Source of the DNA: a virus
DNA length: 64,000 nt
Reading direction: 5' to 3' (one strand)
IMG/VR virus record: IMGVR_UViG_3300005976_000005
Coordinates: 1-64,000 of that record
Part shown: positions 31,227-39,210 of the stretch, piece by piece
Layout: each line of letters starts with the position of its first letter
How positions within the stretch are numbered: position 1 is the first letter of the stretch
Notes under the pieces: generated by a model
What the model was told of the DNA's origin: nothing
Database searches by the model: none
The model's input: the letters and a program-made list of their open reading frames with translations, nothing else
Translations under genes and position numbers: made by a program

Positions 31227-31495
31227 TAAGGTGGAAAATCTTTAGAAACAAGAAAGAATGTAGTGATGAAAAACTACACAGCAGTTCCTCGTTTATAAGA
31301 AAGATGGATGTCTTGGCTAAGAAATTATATCATGAAGAGATGTTTGACGGTTCTGAGATGTTGGATAGTATATGGGAATGTTTACTTGATGGAATGGAGT
31401 TTAGTGATACAATAACAACGGAGAATATTCTGTATAATGAAGTGTATTGTTTACAAACCAGAATACTAATAAAGAATGATGAGATGGATAATTGA
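31223..31495 (+). CDS. MxxW array protein, 90 aa
   Basis: Starts MIRWKIFRNKK, with the internal motif RKMDVLAKKLY (~28-38). GGAGAAG precedes ATG 31223. Confidence 0.65.
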   Translation: MIRWKIFRNKKECSDEKLHSSSSFIRKMDVLAKKLYHEEMFDGSEMLDSIWECLLDGMEFSDTITTENILYNEVYCLQTRILIKNDEMDN

Positions 31496-31676
31496 CAAGA
31501 GGTTTTTAGGTAGAGGCTTTTATGAATTGGAATATATGATTATGGAAGAGATGGATATTCTATTGAAAAAAGAGAAGATGGAAAGAACCAAATTAGATAA
31601 TGAAACATTCTATTACTCATTTGAAGAGTATGCTTACTATAATGAGTTCGGAAGTCTCGATGGATTTTCTGTATGA
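31476..31676 (+). CDS. MxxW array protein, 66 aa
   Basis: Starts MMRWIIDKRF, internal EEMDILLKKEK, ends NEFGSLDGFSV. Overlaps the upstream ORF by 20 bp. Confidence 0.6.
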   Translation: MMRWIIDKRFLGRGFYELEYMIMEEMDILLKKEKMERTKLDNETFYYSFEEYAYYNEFGSLDGFSV

Positions 31677-31840
31677 AGTACTGGAAAGCTAATAAACATC
31701 TTTACGGAATAGGAAGGGAAAGTATAGATAACTTGTTGTCGCATATGGACATAATGGTAATTAAGGAAATGTTTCCTGAAGATGACTTTGAAAGGATATC
31801 TGATTGGGTCGAAGAAAAAGAAGAAAGGAATAAACTATGA
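31673..31840 (+). CDS. MxxW array protein, 55 aa
   Basis: Starts MKYWKANKHL, internal HMDIMVIKEM. ATGA overlaps with the upstream stop. Confidence 0.6.
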   Translation: MKYWKANKHLYGIGRESIDNLLSHMDIMVIKEMFPEDDFERISDWVEEKEERNKL

Positions 31841-31958
31841 AGTCCTGGATTGTAAGAAAGAATATGAATTATCCGATAATATTATAGAAAGTCTGATAGA
31901 AATTGAATTGTTGAAACTTGAATATGGTCTGGCAGGAGAAGATCATAATGATGGTTAA
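31837..31958 (+). pseudogene. MxxW array member, frameshifted
   Basis: MKSWIVRKNMN, then a frame change near 31870 to LSDNIIESLIEIELLKLEYG. ATGA overlap upstream. Confidence 0.5.
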
Positions 31959-32209
31959 GTGACAGGCATCGAGGCAATTTTTTTAAGATTTCATTGCTTG
32001 GAATGTATTTGTGGAACTACCAAAGATGGTAGTATTGTTAAGATTGGTAATATCGTGTAATCAATTCAAAAATAGACAGTTACATAGAAACATTGATGGA
32101 CGTTTTGAAAATGAAAAAGTTCATGGAAAAGATATACGAGGCAAAGTGGACAACAGTTGACAAAGCAGAGATAACAGCAGTCTTCGAAGCAATGGTTGAC
32201 ATGTGGTAA
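31951..32209 (+). pseudogene. degenerate array members
   Basis: ATG 31951 reads MVK then TGA where the family has Trp. Later, a frame RVINSKIDSYIETLMDVLKM...AMVDMW ending TAA 32209 keeps the internal MDVLKMKK motif but has lost its start. Confidence 0.45.
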
Positions 32210-32214
32210 TTAAT

Positions 32215-32433
32215 ATGGTAAAATGGTGTAGAGCGAAAAGAGTTTCGAAACATATGGAGAATTATATGTTATTCTCTTGTCGGGAGGTAATAGATTCCGA
32301 AATGGACTTGATGAAAAAGAAAGAAATATATATGAGACATCCTGATTTAAGTCTCTCTGATTTTTCCGCATGGGTCGAAACTATAGAAAAATACGATGAG
32401 TGTGTTATCGATGACAGGAGGTACTACCCATGA
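32215..32433 (+). CDS. MxxW array protein, 72 aa
   Basis: Starts MVKWCRAKRV, internal SEMDLMKKKEIYM. The longer open frame with GTG 32203 has no ribosome site. Confidence 0.6.
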   Translation: MVKWCRAKRVSKHMENYMLFSCREVIDSEMDLMKKKEIYMRHPDLSLSDFSAWVETIEKYDECVIDDRRYYP

Positions 32434-32633
32434 TTAGGTGGAAATTTCATAAGGATTTCATGAAAATTGACAACTACAATATTCTCATGGATGCTTACAA
32501 ATCGAAAAAACAAATAAGAAGAAGAATGTGTTTAATATACAACGACGTTGACCTTAATAGTTTCAAACTTATTGTTGTAAATTCTTGTGATGATTACCTT
32601 TATAATCTGGAGAACTTGGATGATTATGTGTAA
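32430..32633 (+). CDS. MxxW array protein, 67 aa
   Basis: Starts MIRWKFHKDF; GGAGGT precedes the start; ATGA overlap upstream. Internal NILMDAYKSKKQ. Confidence 0.65.
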   Translation: MIRWKFHKDFMKIDNYNILMDAYKSKKQIRRRMCLIYNDVDLNSFKLIVVNSCDDYLYNLENLDDYV

Positions 32634-32835
32634 AATAGACAAGATAGGTAATCAAAACAATCATAACAAATTGACTCTTGACAACAAGTACATGTGGATT
32701 TACTATCCAGACGAAATTGATATAATTTTTGATATTTTAAAAGTACGTTGCGTCTTTGAGGAAATTGGAGGATTACTTGTTTGTGGAAAATTCTATAACA
32801 TATTTGAAGAATATATTGAGGATGTTGAAAAATGA
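32620..32835 (+). CDS. array protein, 71 aa (MIMC)
   Basis: Starts MIMCKIDKIG: Cys (TGT) where others have Trp (TGG). Internal DIIFDILKVRC. Overlaps upstream by 14 bp. Confidence 0.55.
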   Translation: MIMCKIDKIGNQNNHNKLTLDNKYMWIYYPDEIDIIFDILKVRCVFEEIGGLLVCGKFYNIFEEYIEDVEK

Positions 32836-32972
32836 TTAGATGGAAGATAGAGAAACTGATGATTGTTAATAAGGCAAAGAGGCACAAGAAAGAGATTGAC
32901 AAATGGATTGGTATACGGACTGACGTATTGAAGTCTAAAAAGTATAGAGAGAGAGTCAGAGAAGAAATATGA
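32832..32972 (+). CDS. MxxW array protein, 46 aa
   Basis: Starts MIRWKIEKLM; internal GIRTDVLKSKKYRE near the C-terminus. Overlap of 4 bp upstream and downstream. Confidence 0.6.
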   Translation: MIRWKIEKLMIVNKAKRHKKEIDKWIGIRTDVLKSKKYRERVREEI

Positions 32973-33016
32973 TGAGTTGGGAAGAGTGGCTTGAATGGAG
33001 TTTGGTGAATGATTAG
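32969..33016 (+). CDS. 15-aa array peptide
   Basis: MMSWEEWLEWSLVND: a truncated member that still overlaps both neighbours by the standard stop/start pattern. Confidence 0.4.
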   Translation: MMSWEEWLEWSLVND

Positions 33017-33263
33017 GTGGAAACTTTGTAAAATTTTGAAAATTGAAGGTGAATCATTACATTCTATCGTGGAACTTTCTGCTCATACCGACGTATTATT
33101 AAAACTTGATCTCATTGAGCAAAATGTAAACATTATCTTCAAGCAATGGGTTGACGAAAGAAAATGTGAAGGTGAAACATGTACTCCTAGAGATATAAAG
33201 GATTTCATTGAAATTGTTAAAATGGAAAAAGAATGTTATTTGGAGAAATTGGAAAATGATTAA
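33009..33263 (+). CDS. MxxW array protein, 84 aa
   Basis: Starts MIRWKLCKIL, internal SAHTDVLLKLDL. Overlaps upstream by 8 bp. Confidence 0.65.
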   Translation: MIRWKLCKILKIEGESLHSIVELSAHTDVLLKLDLIEQNVNIIFKQWVDERKCEGETCTPRDIKDFIEIVKMEKECYLEKLEND

Positions 33264-33453
33264 GTGGAAAATTTATAAAAGCGAAGGACATGATAGTCTA
33301 TATAACTTTGATATCAAGCCTTCTCACCTTACAGATGTATTACTTGTAGGAAACATAGTTGACTTTACAGACATGTTTTTCACTGTTGATGGACTTGGTA
33401 TATGTAATGGTTGGAATGACTTTATTAGTAAAATGGAGGATATGAATGATTAA
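33256..33453 (+). CDS. MxxW array protein, 65 aa
   Basis: Starts MIKWKIYKSE (ATG 33256 inside the end of the upstream gene, 8-bp overlap), internal SHLTDVLLVGNI. Confidence 0.65.
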   Translation: MIKWKIYKSEGHDSLYNFDIKPSHLTDVLLVGNIVDFTDMFFTVDGLGICNGWNDFISKMEDMND

Positions 33454-33664
33454 GTGGAGAGTTTACAGAACGACAAAGAATATAGATAGAGCAGTCAGAA
33501 ACCTAATGGATATTTACAACTGGAAACTGGCTGTTAAGTTTATTGAGAAGAAGTCATTGAAGGAAGATTATAGGGATAGTGAAGCTAATTGGAAGAGATG
33601 GTACAGTGAGAAACTTGACAATATGGAATCAACTGAAGTCTTCACTATAGATAGAAGAAGGTAG
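33446..33664 (+). CDS. MxxW array protein, 72 aa
   Basis: Starts MIKWRVYRTT, internal NLMDIYNWKLAVKF. 8-bp overlap upstream. Confidence 0.65.
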   Translation: MIKWRVYRTTKNIDRAVRNLMDIYNWKLAVKFIEKKSLKEDYRDSEANWKRWYSEKLDNMESTEVFTIDRRR

Positions 33665-33665
33665 T

Positions 33666-33694
33666 TTGACTAATCAAAAGGAAAATGTTATATT
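33666..33694 (+). promoter_or_regulatory. possible internal promoter
   Basis: TTGACT at 33666-33671, 17 bp, TATATT at 33689-33694. It abuts ATG 33695, so a transcript would start inside that gene and serve those after it. Confidence 0.5.
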
Positions 33695-33937
33695 ATGATA
33701 AGATGGGAATTTAAGAAACAGGGTCTTGTTTGGAATTCTAAGATAGAATATAATGATTCACCTTCAATCTCGTACAAATCAAGAAGAGGACCTTTATGTA
33801 ATACATTAATGGAAAGACACCGCAATGAATTGGAAAAGAATATTGTACTTAATAGAGTAATGGATGTTCTTGTTCACAAATCAATTTTAGAAACAAGATA
33901 TGGTACACACACAACAAGGGAGCTGCTTGACATATGA
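33695..33937 (+). CDS. MxxW array protein, 80 aa
   Basis: Starts MIRWEFKKQG, internal NRVMDVLVHKSI. The only member separated from its upstream neighbour (30 bp). Confidence 0.6.
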   Translation: MIRWEFKKQGLVWNSKIEYNDSPSISYKSRRGPLCNTLMERHRNELEKNIVLNRVMDVLVHKSILETRYGTHTTRELLDI

Positions 33938-34176
33938 TGTACTATAGAGCCGATAAAACGGATGGATTTTTCTATGAGGGATATCAAGGATACACTTTTA
34001 TGGCTATTACTGATGATTTAGAACTTATAGATGAAGGAGCCTGTACAAGAGAAGGTCCAAACAGTCTAAAGCTAAGTGCTATGACAGACGCAGTTTTATT
34101 TCAACAAGTATTCGGATACAAATGGTGGGTAGAAGATGAAGAGAGAATGGAAGATAATAAAGCCCAAACAATATAA
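33934..34176 (+). CDS. array protein, 80 aa (MMYY)
   Basis: Starts MMYYRADKTD with Tyr in place of Trp; internal SAMTDAVLFQQVF. ATGA overlap upstream. Confidence 0.6.
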   Translation: MMYYRADKTDGFFYEGYQGYTFMAITDDLELIDEGACTREGPNSLKLSAMTDAVLFQQVFGYKWWVEDEERMEDNKAQTI

Positions 34177-34372
34177 TGGATATATTACACGTCTTGAATT
34201 TAAGATTGATTATATTGGGAAAGTCACGGAAGTTATGACATCATATAACTCTGCTGATTTCAACAAGTATATTGATATCATGATGGATGAATTACTTTTC
34301 AGAGAGAAGATAATAAAGCCATCTGGTAAAAGAAGATTAGAAATTTATGAGGAGTTTATAAATCATGATTAA
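34136..34372 (+). CDS. array protein, 78 aa (MKREW)
   Basis: Starts MKREWKIIKP, internal IMMDELLFREKI. Overlaps upstream by 41 bp, the largest in the array. Confidence 0.6.
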   Translation: MKREWKIIKPKQYNGYITRLEFKIDYIGKVTEVMTSYNSADFNKYIDIMMDELLFREKIIKPSGKRRLEIYEEFINHD

Positions 34373-34577
34373 ATGGTCAATGAGGTTAAGGTCAATAGAT
34401 GAATGGCACGGAGTGGATGATTTAGAACATTATGCATTCCATGATAGTGAAGTTAAGAAAATTAAGGAAATGCTAATGGATGCTGTCAAGATGAAGAACA
34501 TTGAAGATAAATTAAGTCCATGTGACAAGTGGTTTTTTACAGGTATAAAAAATATGTACTGGAGTGAAGATGATTGA
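34365..34577 (+). CDS. MxxW array protein, 70 aa
   Basis: Starts MIKWSMRLRS, internal EMLMDAVKMKNI. 8-bp overlap upstream. Confidence 0.65.
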   Translation: MIKWSMRLRSIDEWHGVDDLEHYAFHDSEVKKIKEMLMDAVKMKNIEDKLSPCDKWFFTGIKNMYWSEDD

Positions 34578-34791
34578 GTGGAAAGTATATAAACAAACGG
34601 TGGTTCCATCACTTGCTAGCTTAAATGATTATTTTGACTCAATGAAGATGCTTAGAACAATAAAGAATTCAGAAAATCGTTTAGGGTATGTTACAGTTGG
34701 ATATATAGAAGACATAAGCAGAATATTCATATTAGGAAGTTCATCAAATAAAAGATATCTTGACCTTCTTGAGGACGGTAAAGTTGATTAA
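34570..34791 (+). CDS. MxxW array protein, 73 aa
   Basis: Starts MIEWKVYKQT at ATG 34570, internal YFDSMKMLRTI. 8-bp overlap upstream. Confidence 0.65.
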   Translation: MIEWKVYKQTVVPSLASLNDYFDSMKMLRTIKNSENRLGYVTVGYIEDISRIFILGSSSNKRYLDLLEDGKVD

Positions 34792-35014
34792 CTGGAAACT
34801 GAAAAAGCTATTTGATTTTGGGAAGACTCAGGACTTCTTCTTTTGTTATACTGATATAGTGAGAATGATTAAGGAAATAAAATTGACGACTTCACTTGGA
34901 AGATGTTTTATAACAATAGAGGACAGTAAGAGTGGTAAAAGATACACCATAAGTTCTGTAGAAGAATACCTCAATATGTTAGAGGATGGAATTAATGATA
35001 AAATGGAACTATGA
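34784..35014 (+). CDS. MxxW array protein, 76 aa, TTG start
   Basis: TTG ATT AAC TGG (34784) stands where ATG ATT would be, giving MINWKLKKLF; internal CYTDIVRMIKEI. 8-bp overlap upstream supports the TTG start. Confidence 0.6.
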   Translation: MINWKLKKLFDFGKTQDFFFCYTDIVRMIKEIKLTTSLGRCFITIEDSKSGKRYTISSVEEYLNMLEDGINDKMEL

Positions 35015-35357
35015 ACAGATAGACCTCTGGACATATTCCTTTGAAATCAAGGACGAGTATGGCAATTCCATCTACCGTATACATCTTCCAGTCACCTTCC
35101 TTACAAATAATTTTTCTACATGCTTCAAAGTCTCCGTCATTCTTATTCAGGACGAACTTCTGACCTTCTTCTTCACTTACTGCCATTGGTATGAATTTGT
35201 CCTGAAGATTAGACTTCACAAAGAGTACAATCTCATTGTCGTTACAAACTCACAAGAAGTCAATATAAGAAGTATTATAGAATTCGGTTTGAACTCTGAA
35301 TAGTCTGTAGTAATAATTTTTGAATTCCTTTAGATCAAATGATGGAATACCATCCAT
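34992..35357 (-). pseudogene. minus-strand gene with an in-frame TGA
   Basis: One frame reads MDGIPSFDLKEFKNYYYRLF...SYIDFL, TGA (35250-35252), VCNDNEIVLFVKSNLQDKF and on to GICPEVYLFIVPFYH. Both sides look like one protein. It overlaps the last plus-strand array gene head to head. Confidence 0.5.
34995..35303 (+). CDS. last MxxW array protein, about 102 aa
   Basis: Starts MIKWNYEQID. It is longer than the rest, and its 3' half lies opposite a protein-like minus-strand frame (34992-35357), so the array may have been joined here to an unrelated gene. Confidence 0.45.
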   Translation: MIKWNYEQIDLWTYSFEIKDEYGNSIYRIHLPVTFLTNNFSTCFKVSVILIQDELLTFFFTYCHWYEFVLKIRLHKEYNLIVVTNSQEVNIRSIIEFGLNSE

Positions 35358-35391
35358 TCTACCATGAAGAATCTATGTTATGTTGACTGCG

Positions 35392-35706
35392 CTAAACATT
35401 TTCTATTTTCTCCACGACAGTTGATTCAATTGCGTACTTTGCTAGTCTGCCAAGCTCTGGGTCTTCATTGTTTTTGAGATGAAGAATTCTGAATACTTTA
35501 TCATCCAGAATTCTTATCGCCGTATCAAAAGAATCATCACTTCTGAACATAAACTTCTTACAGAAGCTAATGTTATTCTTTTCTATTCTGGCTTTTATAA
35601 ATCCACCACGAATTCCTGTGAACTCAACTTTCCATTTGAGAGGACCTCTCTTATGCGTTATAGGAATCATCAAATCCTCACAATTCGATTGTAGTTCTAT
35701 CCTCAA
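35392..35706 (-). CDS. hypothetical protein, 104 aa
   Basis: Beta-rich start (LKWKVEFTGIRGGFIKARIE) and helical end. Overlaps the upstream gene by 29 bp. Unknown. Confidence 0.6.
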   Translation of the reverse strand: MRIELQSNCEDLMIPITHKRGPLKWKVEFTGIRGGFIKARIEKNNISFCKKFMFRSDDSFDTAIRILDDKVFRILHLKNNEDPELGRLAKYAIESTVVEKIENV

Positions 35707-35959
35707 TCTCGAAATCTTCTCCCTTCATGATTTTGTCAGCGAGAGTTCTTATTGACTCTTTCTTGTGCTTACAGTGGAGAACTGCGAGAGTCTTTGCTTC
35801 CTGGCTTTTCTTGTCAGCAACCATCTTTCTTATATTTTCTAAAAGGTGCTTTTCCTTTCTAACAACATCTGACCAACCAGCAACATACTCATCAGTATCT
35901 TCAGTCATACAAGCCATCTCAAAAGCGTTTTTGTACATACGGAAAACCTGTTTCATCAT
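35678..35959 (-). CDS. hypothetical helical protein, 93 aa
   Basis: CAAGGAG precedes ATG 35959. Lysine-rich helices (VVRKEKHLLENIRKMVADKK). Unknown. Confidence 0.6.
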   Translation of the reverse strand: MMKQVFRMYKNAFEMACMTEDTDEYVAGWSDVVRKEKHLLENIRKMVADKKSQEAKTLAVLHCKHKKESIRTLADKIMKGEDFEIEDRTTIEL

Positions 35960-35985
35960 CAACTCCTTGTTCGTTGTTTGAAACT

Positions 35986-36141
35986 TTACTTTTTACCAAA
36001 AAACCGATTCTCAATTCTATCCATATTTTCCAAAATAAAGGCAAGTATACACATTGTTAGTACTGCCGCTAGTACGGGAAAGAAAACTAAACAGAATGCC
36101 ATAAATCCCATTTGTAATGATTCAATAAAAGAAGGTGTCAT
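35986..36141 (-). CDS. membrane protein, 51 aa
   Basis: MTPSFIESLQ then a long hydrophobic segment (GFMAFCLVFFPVLAAVLTMC) and a charged tail RIENRFFGKK. GAGGAT precedes ATG 36141. Confidence 0.6.
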   Translation of the reverse strand: MTPSFIESLQMGFMAFCLVFFPVLAAVLTMCILAFILENMDRIENRFFGKK

Positions 36142-36143
36142 GT

Positions 36144-36365
36144 CTATCCTCTCTGTTCAATAATGTCATTACACAATTCAGATATTCCCTTATTCTTGCT
36201 TGTTCTGTAAAGTAGAGCAGTCATAAAGTCACGATCGAGAAGCTTCTCAACAATCGAAATTTCATCATCATTCAAACAATGGAAGGTAGGAGAGCTTCCT
36301 CTCCAACATTCCAATAAACCTTTTCTCTTGTTGAGCTTGAAGAAAGGTTGTATTCTTTCCATCAC
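36144..36365 (-). CDS. hypothetical protein, 73 aa
   Basis: Contains LNDDEISIVEKLLDRDFMTA then LLYRTSKNKGISELCNDII. The LLYRT/G string recurs in the gene at 36743 (GALLYRTHEKLG), suggesting the two share a helical unit. Confidence 0.6.
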   Translation of the reverse strand: MMERIQPFFKLNKRKGLLECWRGSSPTFHCLNDDEISIVEKLLDRDFMTALLYRTSKNKGISELCNDIIEQRG

Positions 36366-36637
36366 ACAGCGCTTCTTTCTGTTATGTCCTTTATATCTTC
36401 TGCTATTTGTATGATTGTTCTTTCTGTTTGTTCCATAAATGACTCAAATTCACAACCGGCAGAAGAAGGATTTTTAATATTTGTAGATTCTTTAACTGGT
36501 TCACTTTCACGAATGACTGGTCGGAAAGCATCTCTTAGTCTTGATACTGATTCACTGAGGTGACACAGAGACTTCTCAATCGTATCAATATGAGATACAA
36601 ACTTTCTTTCAGTATCAATTCTTGCTTTGTCTTTCAT
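36362..36637 (-). CDS. coiled-coil protein, 91 aa
   Basis: Heptad-like helices at both ends (VSHIDTIEKSLCHLSESVSR) around a Pro/Ser linker. Overlaps the next gene by 4 bp. Confidence 0.6.
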   Translation of the reverse strand: MKDKARIDTERKFVSHIDTIEKSLCHLSESVSRLRDAFRPVIRESEPVKESTNIKNPSSAGCEFESFMEQTERTIIQIAEDIKDITERSAV

Positions 36638-36706
36638 TGGTTCATTTATACATCTTCATGATATGTGTTCAATCTCATTCATAAACCTCCTTTTCAATTC
36701 AATAAT

Positions 36707-36735
36707 AATATAACATATTCAAGATTGATTGTCAA
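36707..36735 (-). promoter_or_regulatory. promoter for 35392-36637 operon
   Basis: TTGACA at 36730-36735, 17 bp, TATATT at 36707-36712. Confidence 0.75.
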
Positions 36736-36742
36736 TATCTTA

Positions 36743-37036
36743 TTATGGAAACTTTGCTCCATCTGGAATGGAGACTTTTTCATGTTTGTCTATTTTGAAG
36801 TAAGCAATATCACCGAGTTTCTCATGAGTCCTGTAGAGAAGAGCACCTTTATCAGATTCCATTATAGCCCTAAACATTTCAACCTCATCTTTACTTAACT
36901 CTAAGTGAAAAACTTCTCTGTAGTTCTCGTCAACTATTTTTGCTGAGAAGCTTTCATGTCTTATCAGATTGGATGAAGCACTTGACTCATATAAGTTGAT
37001 ATGAGGACCTGTTATAAAGTATTTAAAATTAGTCAA
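36743..37036 (-). CDS. hypothetical protein, 97 aa
   Basis: LSKDEVEMFRAIMESDKGAL, LYRTHEKLGDI; see 36144. Overlaps upstream gene by 8 bp. Unknown. Confidence 0.6.
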   Translation of the reverse strand: MTNFKYFITGPHINLYESSASSNLIRHESFSAKIVDENYREVFHLELSKDEVEMFRAIMESDKGALLYRTHEKLGDIAYFKIDKHEKVSIPDGAKFP

Positions 37037-37331
37037 TTATGACACCTCTATTTTTAGCTAACTCTATATTGGCTTCTTCCTGTTCTTTTATCTTCTCAAT
37101 CTTTCTTTCAAAGTCAATTTTATTTGGCTCAACTCCCTTCTTACAATCATTACATGTTGTTTGATTCGTTGACATATCAACACTAATATTAAATCCCTTA
37201 CATTCTGGGCACTGCCTTACTTTAGTAAAGTCCGGTTCTTCATCAACCATTGGTGTTGGTATATTGTGACTAAGTGACCTTCCTTTACCTTCCTTGTATC
37301 TCTTATACTCTTCGTCAAGAAAATTTCTCAT
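37029..37331 (-). CDS. zinc-ribbon protein, 100 aa
   Basis: RQCPECKGFNI and TTCNDCKKG form a four-Cys ribbon in the centre, flanked by charged helices. Confidence 0.65.
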   Translation of the reverse strand: MRNFLDEEYKRYKEGKGRSLSHNIPTPMVDEEPDFTKVRQCPECKGFNISVDMSTNQTTCNDCKKGVEPNKIDFERKIEKIKEQEEANIELAKNRGVIID

Positions 37332-37332
37332 A

Positions 37333-37569
37333 CTAACCTTCCTTTTTGAAAACTTCTATACCGCAGATATCATCTCCTTGCCAGTCAAACTCAAATCTAA
37401 ACAAATCCTTTATCTGAGTTTTTGTTGCGTCACTTCTAGCTTTATTTATCACACTTATGGTTAGTGTTTCCCTTCCTGGCTTGACACTTTTTATTGCCTT
37501 GGAAAATATTGGAAAGAAGTTTGACTCAGTTGTTACAATACATCTTTTCCAACCATTTAATTCTTCCAT
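37333..37569 (-). CDS. hypothetical protein, 78 aa
   Basis: Alpha/beta composition (TLTISVINKARSDATKTQIK, WQGDDICGIEVF). Unknown. Confidence 0.55.
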   Translation of the reverse strand: MEELNGWKRCIVTTESNFFPIFSKAIKSVKPGRETLTISVINKARSDATKTQIKDLFRFEFDWQGDDICGIEVFKKEG

Positions 37570-38030
37570 CTTTTGTTCCTCTTCAATATTGACTGAATGT
37601 TATCAATTATACTGATTCTAGTTTCCAATCCAGAAGAAACCATTCCACCTATCATATCGTTATTCAAGTCTATTGGGTGTTTCATTTCTATACGATAGTT
37701 TTCACAACCAGAGTATTCTATCAATCCTTGTATAAATGAATTCCATTTACCTAATGAATACCTTTTCCATATTACTTTATATCCAATAGTTCTTTTGATG
37801 ATGTCGGATATATTATCATTATTGATGTTCAGTATAGACTTCTTGTTGTTGTTTACAATACTCTTTATAAGCTTAGTTTCTTCGTTTGTTTTGAATGACT
37901 CATACACGACTGAGTCATCAATATCAAAATTTTCTGATATAATAGTGAAAGGAATATCATTATCAGCAAGAGCAAGAAAGCTCAATGGACTTTTACCGAA
38001 TTGAATTTGGTAGATTGTAAATGACTTCAC
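37557..38030 (-). CDS. hypothetical protein, 157 aa, GTG start
   Basis: GTG 38030 overlaps the TGA of the frameshift-corrected upstream gene (GTGA). Asn/Ile-rich; no family recognised. Confidence 0.6.
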   Translation of the reverse strand: MKSFTIYQIQFGKSPLSFLALADNDIPFTIISENFDIDDSVVYESFKTNEETKLIKSIVNNNKKSILNINNDNISDIIKRTIGYKVIWKRYSLGKWNSFIQGLIEYSGCENYRIEMKHPIDLNNDMIGGMVSSGLETRISIIDNIQSILKRNKRWKN

Positions 38031-38786
38031 ACTATCTTCTCCGGCATTATCTCATCACGCTTTGAAAAGTATTTTGAAAGAATCCATGCGAACTTAGCAA
38101 TCTCCGGGTCTGGATGTTTTATTAGAATGGGCAATCTCTGGAAGCCTCACAAATTTTTCAATGTTGTAGTCATAAGTAATTCCCCACTTATCTCTCATAT
38201 GATCCTTTACGTGAATAGGAAATCCCTGGTATATGATATAGCATCTCTGCTCAGAACAGGCAACAGGAGATTTGAAAAATCTTTTACAAAAAGACCAGTG
38301 CTTCTTGGATATCATCTTCAGCAAGAAAGGATTAGTAATATACAACGTCATTACTTCTGCTAGTTCATCAAACAAAGTCTCGTTACAATATTCGTTTAGG
38401 TAAATTCTTTCAGTGGGAAACTCTTTTCCGTATTCTGGAATTATGTTTTCGTAAACTTGATACTGAAGAAGGTGACAGAATTCGTGAATGGTGACCCCAA
38501 ACAAAGTTGAGTCCGCGCAGTATCCGGGGCAGAATGGTTCTGACTTTGTATTACTAAGTATGTCTTCCTCCGTGCTACAGTTCAATGGATTCACAAATAT
38601 CCTATGCGATTGACCTTTGTGGTTGGGCAAATACAAACCACTTTCCTCACAGTCATAAGCATATGATATTGACAAATCCATACTCAAATTGTTTACCCTA
38701 AGCAACTTAGTTATCATTTGAATAGCTGCGTTGGTGTCGCTCAAAGGTGAATCAATCTCAACAACTATCGAAATATCATTTTTCAT
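38027..38786 (-). pseudogene. metalloprotease-like gene, frameshifted near its 3' end
   Basis: ATG 38786 gives a 230-aa frame with GVTIHEFCHLLQYQVYEN (HExxH at ~residue 97) and a downstream FDELAEVMTLY that could give a third zinc ligand. Near 38131 one extra base diverts the frame; without it the protein continues PILIKHPDPEIAKFAWILSK to TGA 38027, which overlaps the next start exactly. The active region precedes the lesion, so a shortened product may still work. Confidence 0.6.
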
Positions 38787-38814
38787 TTAGTCCTCCACGC
38801 AAACTTAAAATAAT

Positions 38815-39210
38815 TTATTTTACATAATAATCGGCTAAAAGTTTCCCAAGAACTTTGAAAAAATGTTGAAGTGTACATCTAGGGCAAACATTTATGTTAC
38901 AAGGGTTTTCATCTGAGCACTTTTCAGTTGACCAAGGTATACTCGCAACCATTGTTGTAGAGTCATTTCCCTCTAAGTTTATTTCTCTTGGAGGAGGAAC
39001 CTTATGTTTCGGAGCTACCTTCTGTAAAATTGTAGGCATGTTCTGATGTACAAACCTAAACGATCCAAAGTCCTGTTGTTCTTTCAGTTCAGAAATCTGG
39101 CTGGAAATACTTTCTATTTGTTGCTTTGTTTTACTGACATTTACTTCTTGCTCTTCCAGTTCCTCAAGAAGCTTAACCTGTCTGTCAATCAATTCCTGAA
39201 TGTTGTACAT
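38815..39210 (-). CDS. coiled-coil protein with a Cys motif, 131 aa
   Basis: N-terminal coiled coil (LLEELEEQEVNVSKTKQQIE), C-terminal CSDENPCNINVCPRC. Possibly an oligomeric zinc protein. Unknown. Confidence 0.6.
   Translation of the reverse strand: MYNIQELIDRQVKLLEELEEQEVNVSKTKQQIESISSQISELKEQQDFGSFRFVHQNMPTILQKVAPKHKVPPPREINLEGNDSTTMVASIPWSTEKCSDENPCNINVCPRCTLQHFFKVLGKLLADYYVK

Noticed and set aside
31951-31962. TGA read as tryptophan (alternative genetic code)
   Set aside because: TGA is used as a normal stop in many genes here, including overlapping ones in the same array, so a mutated family member is simpler.
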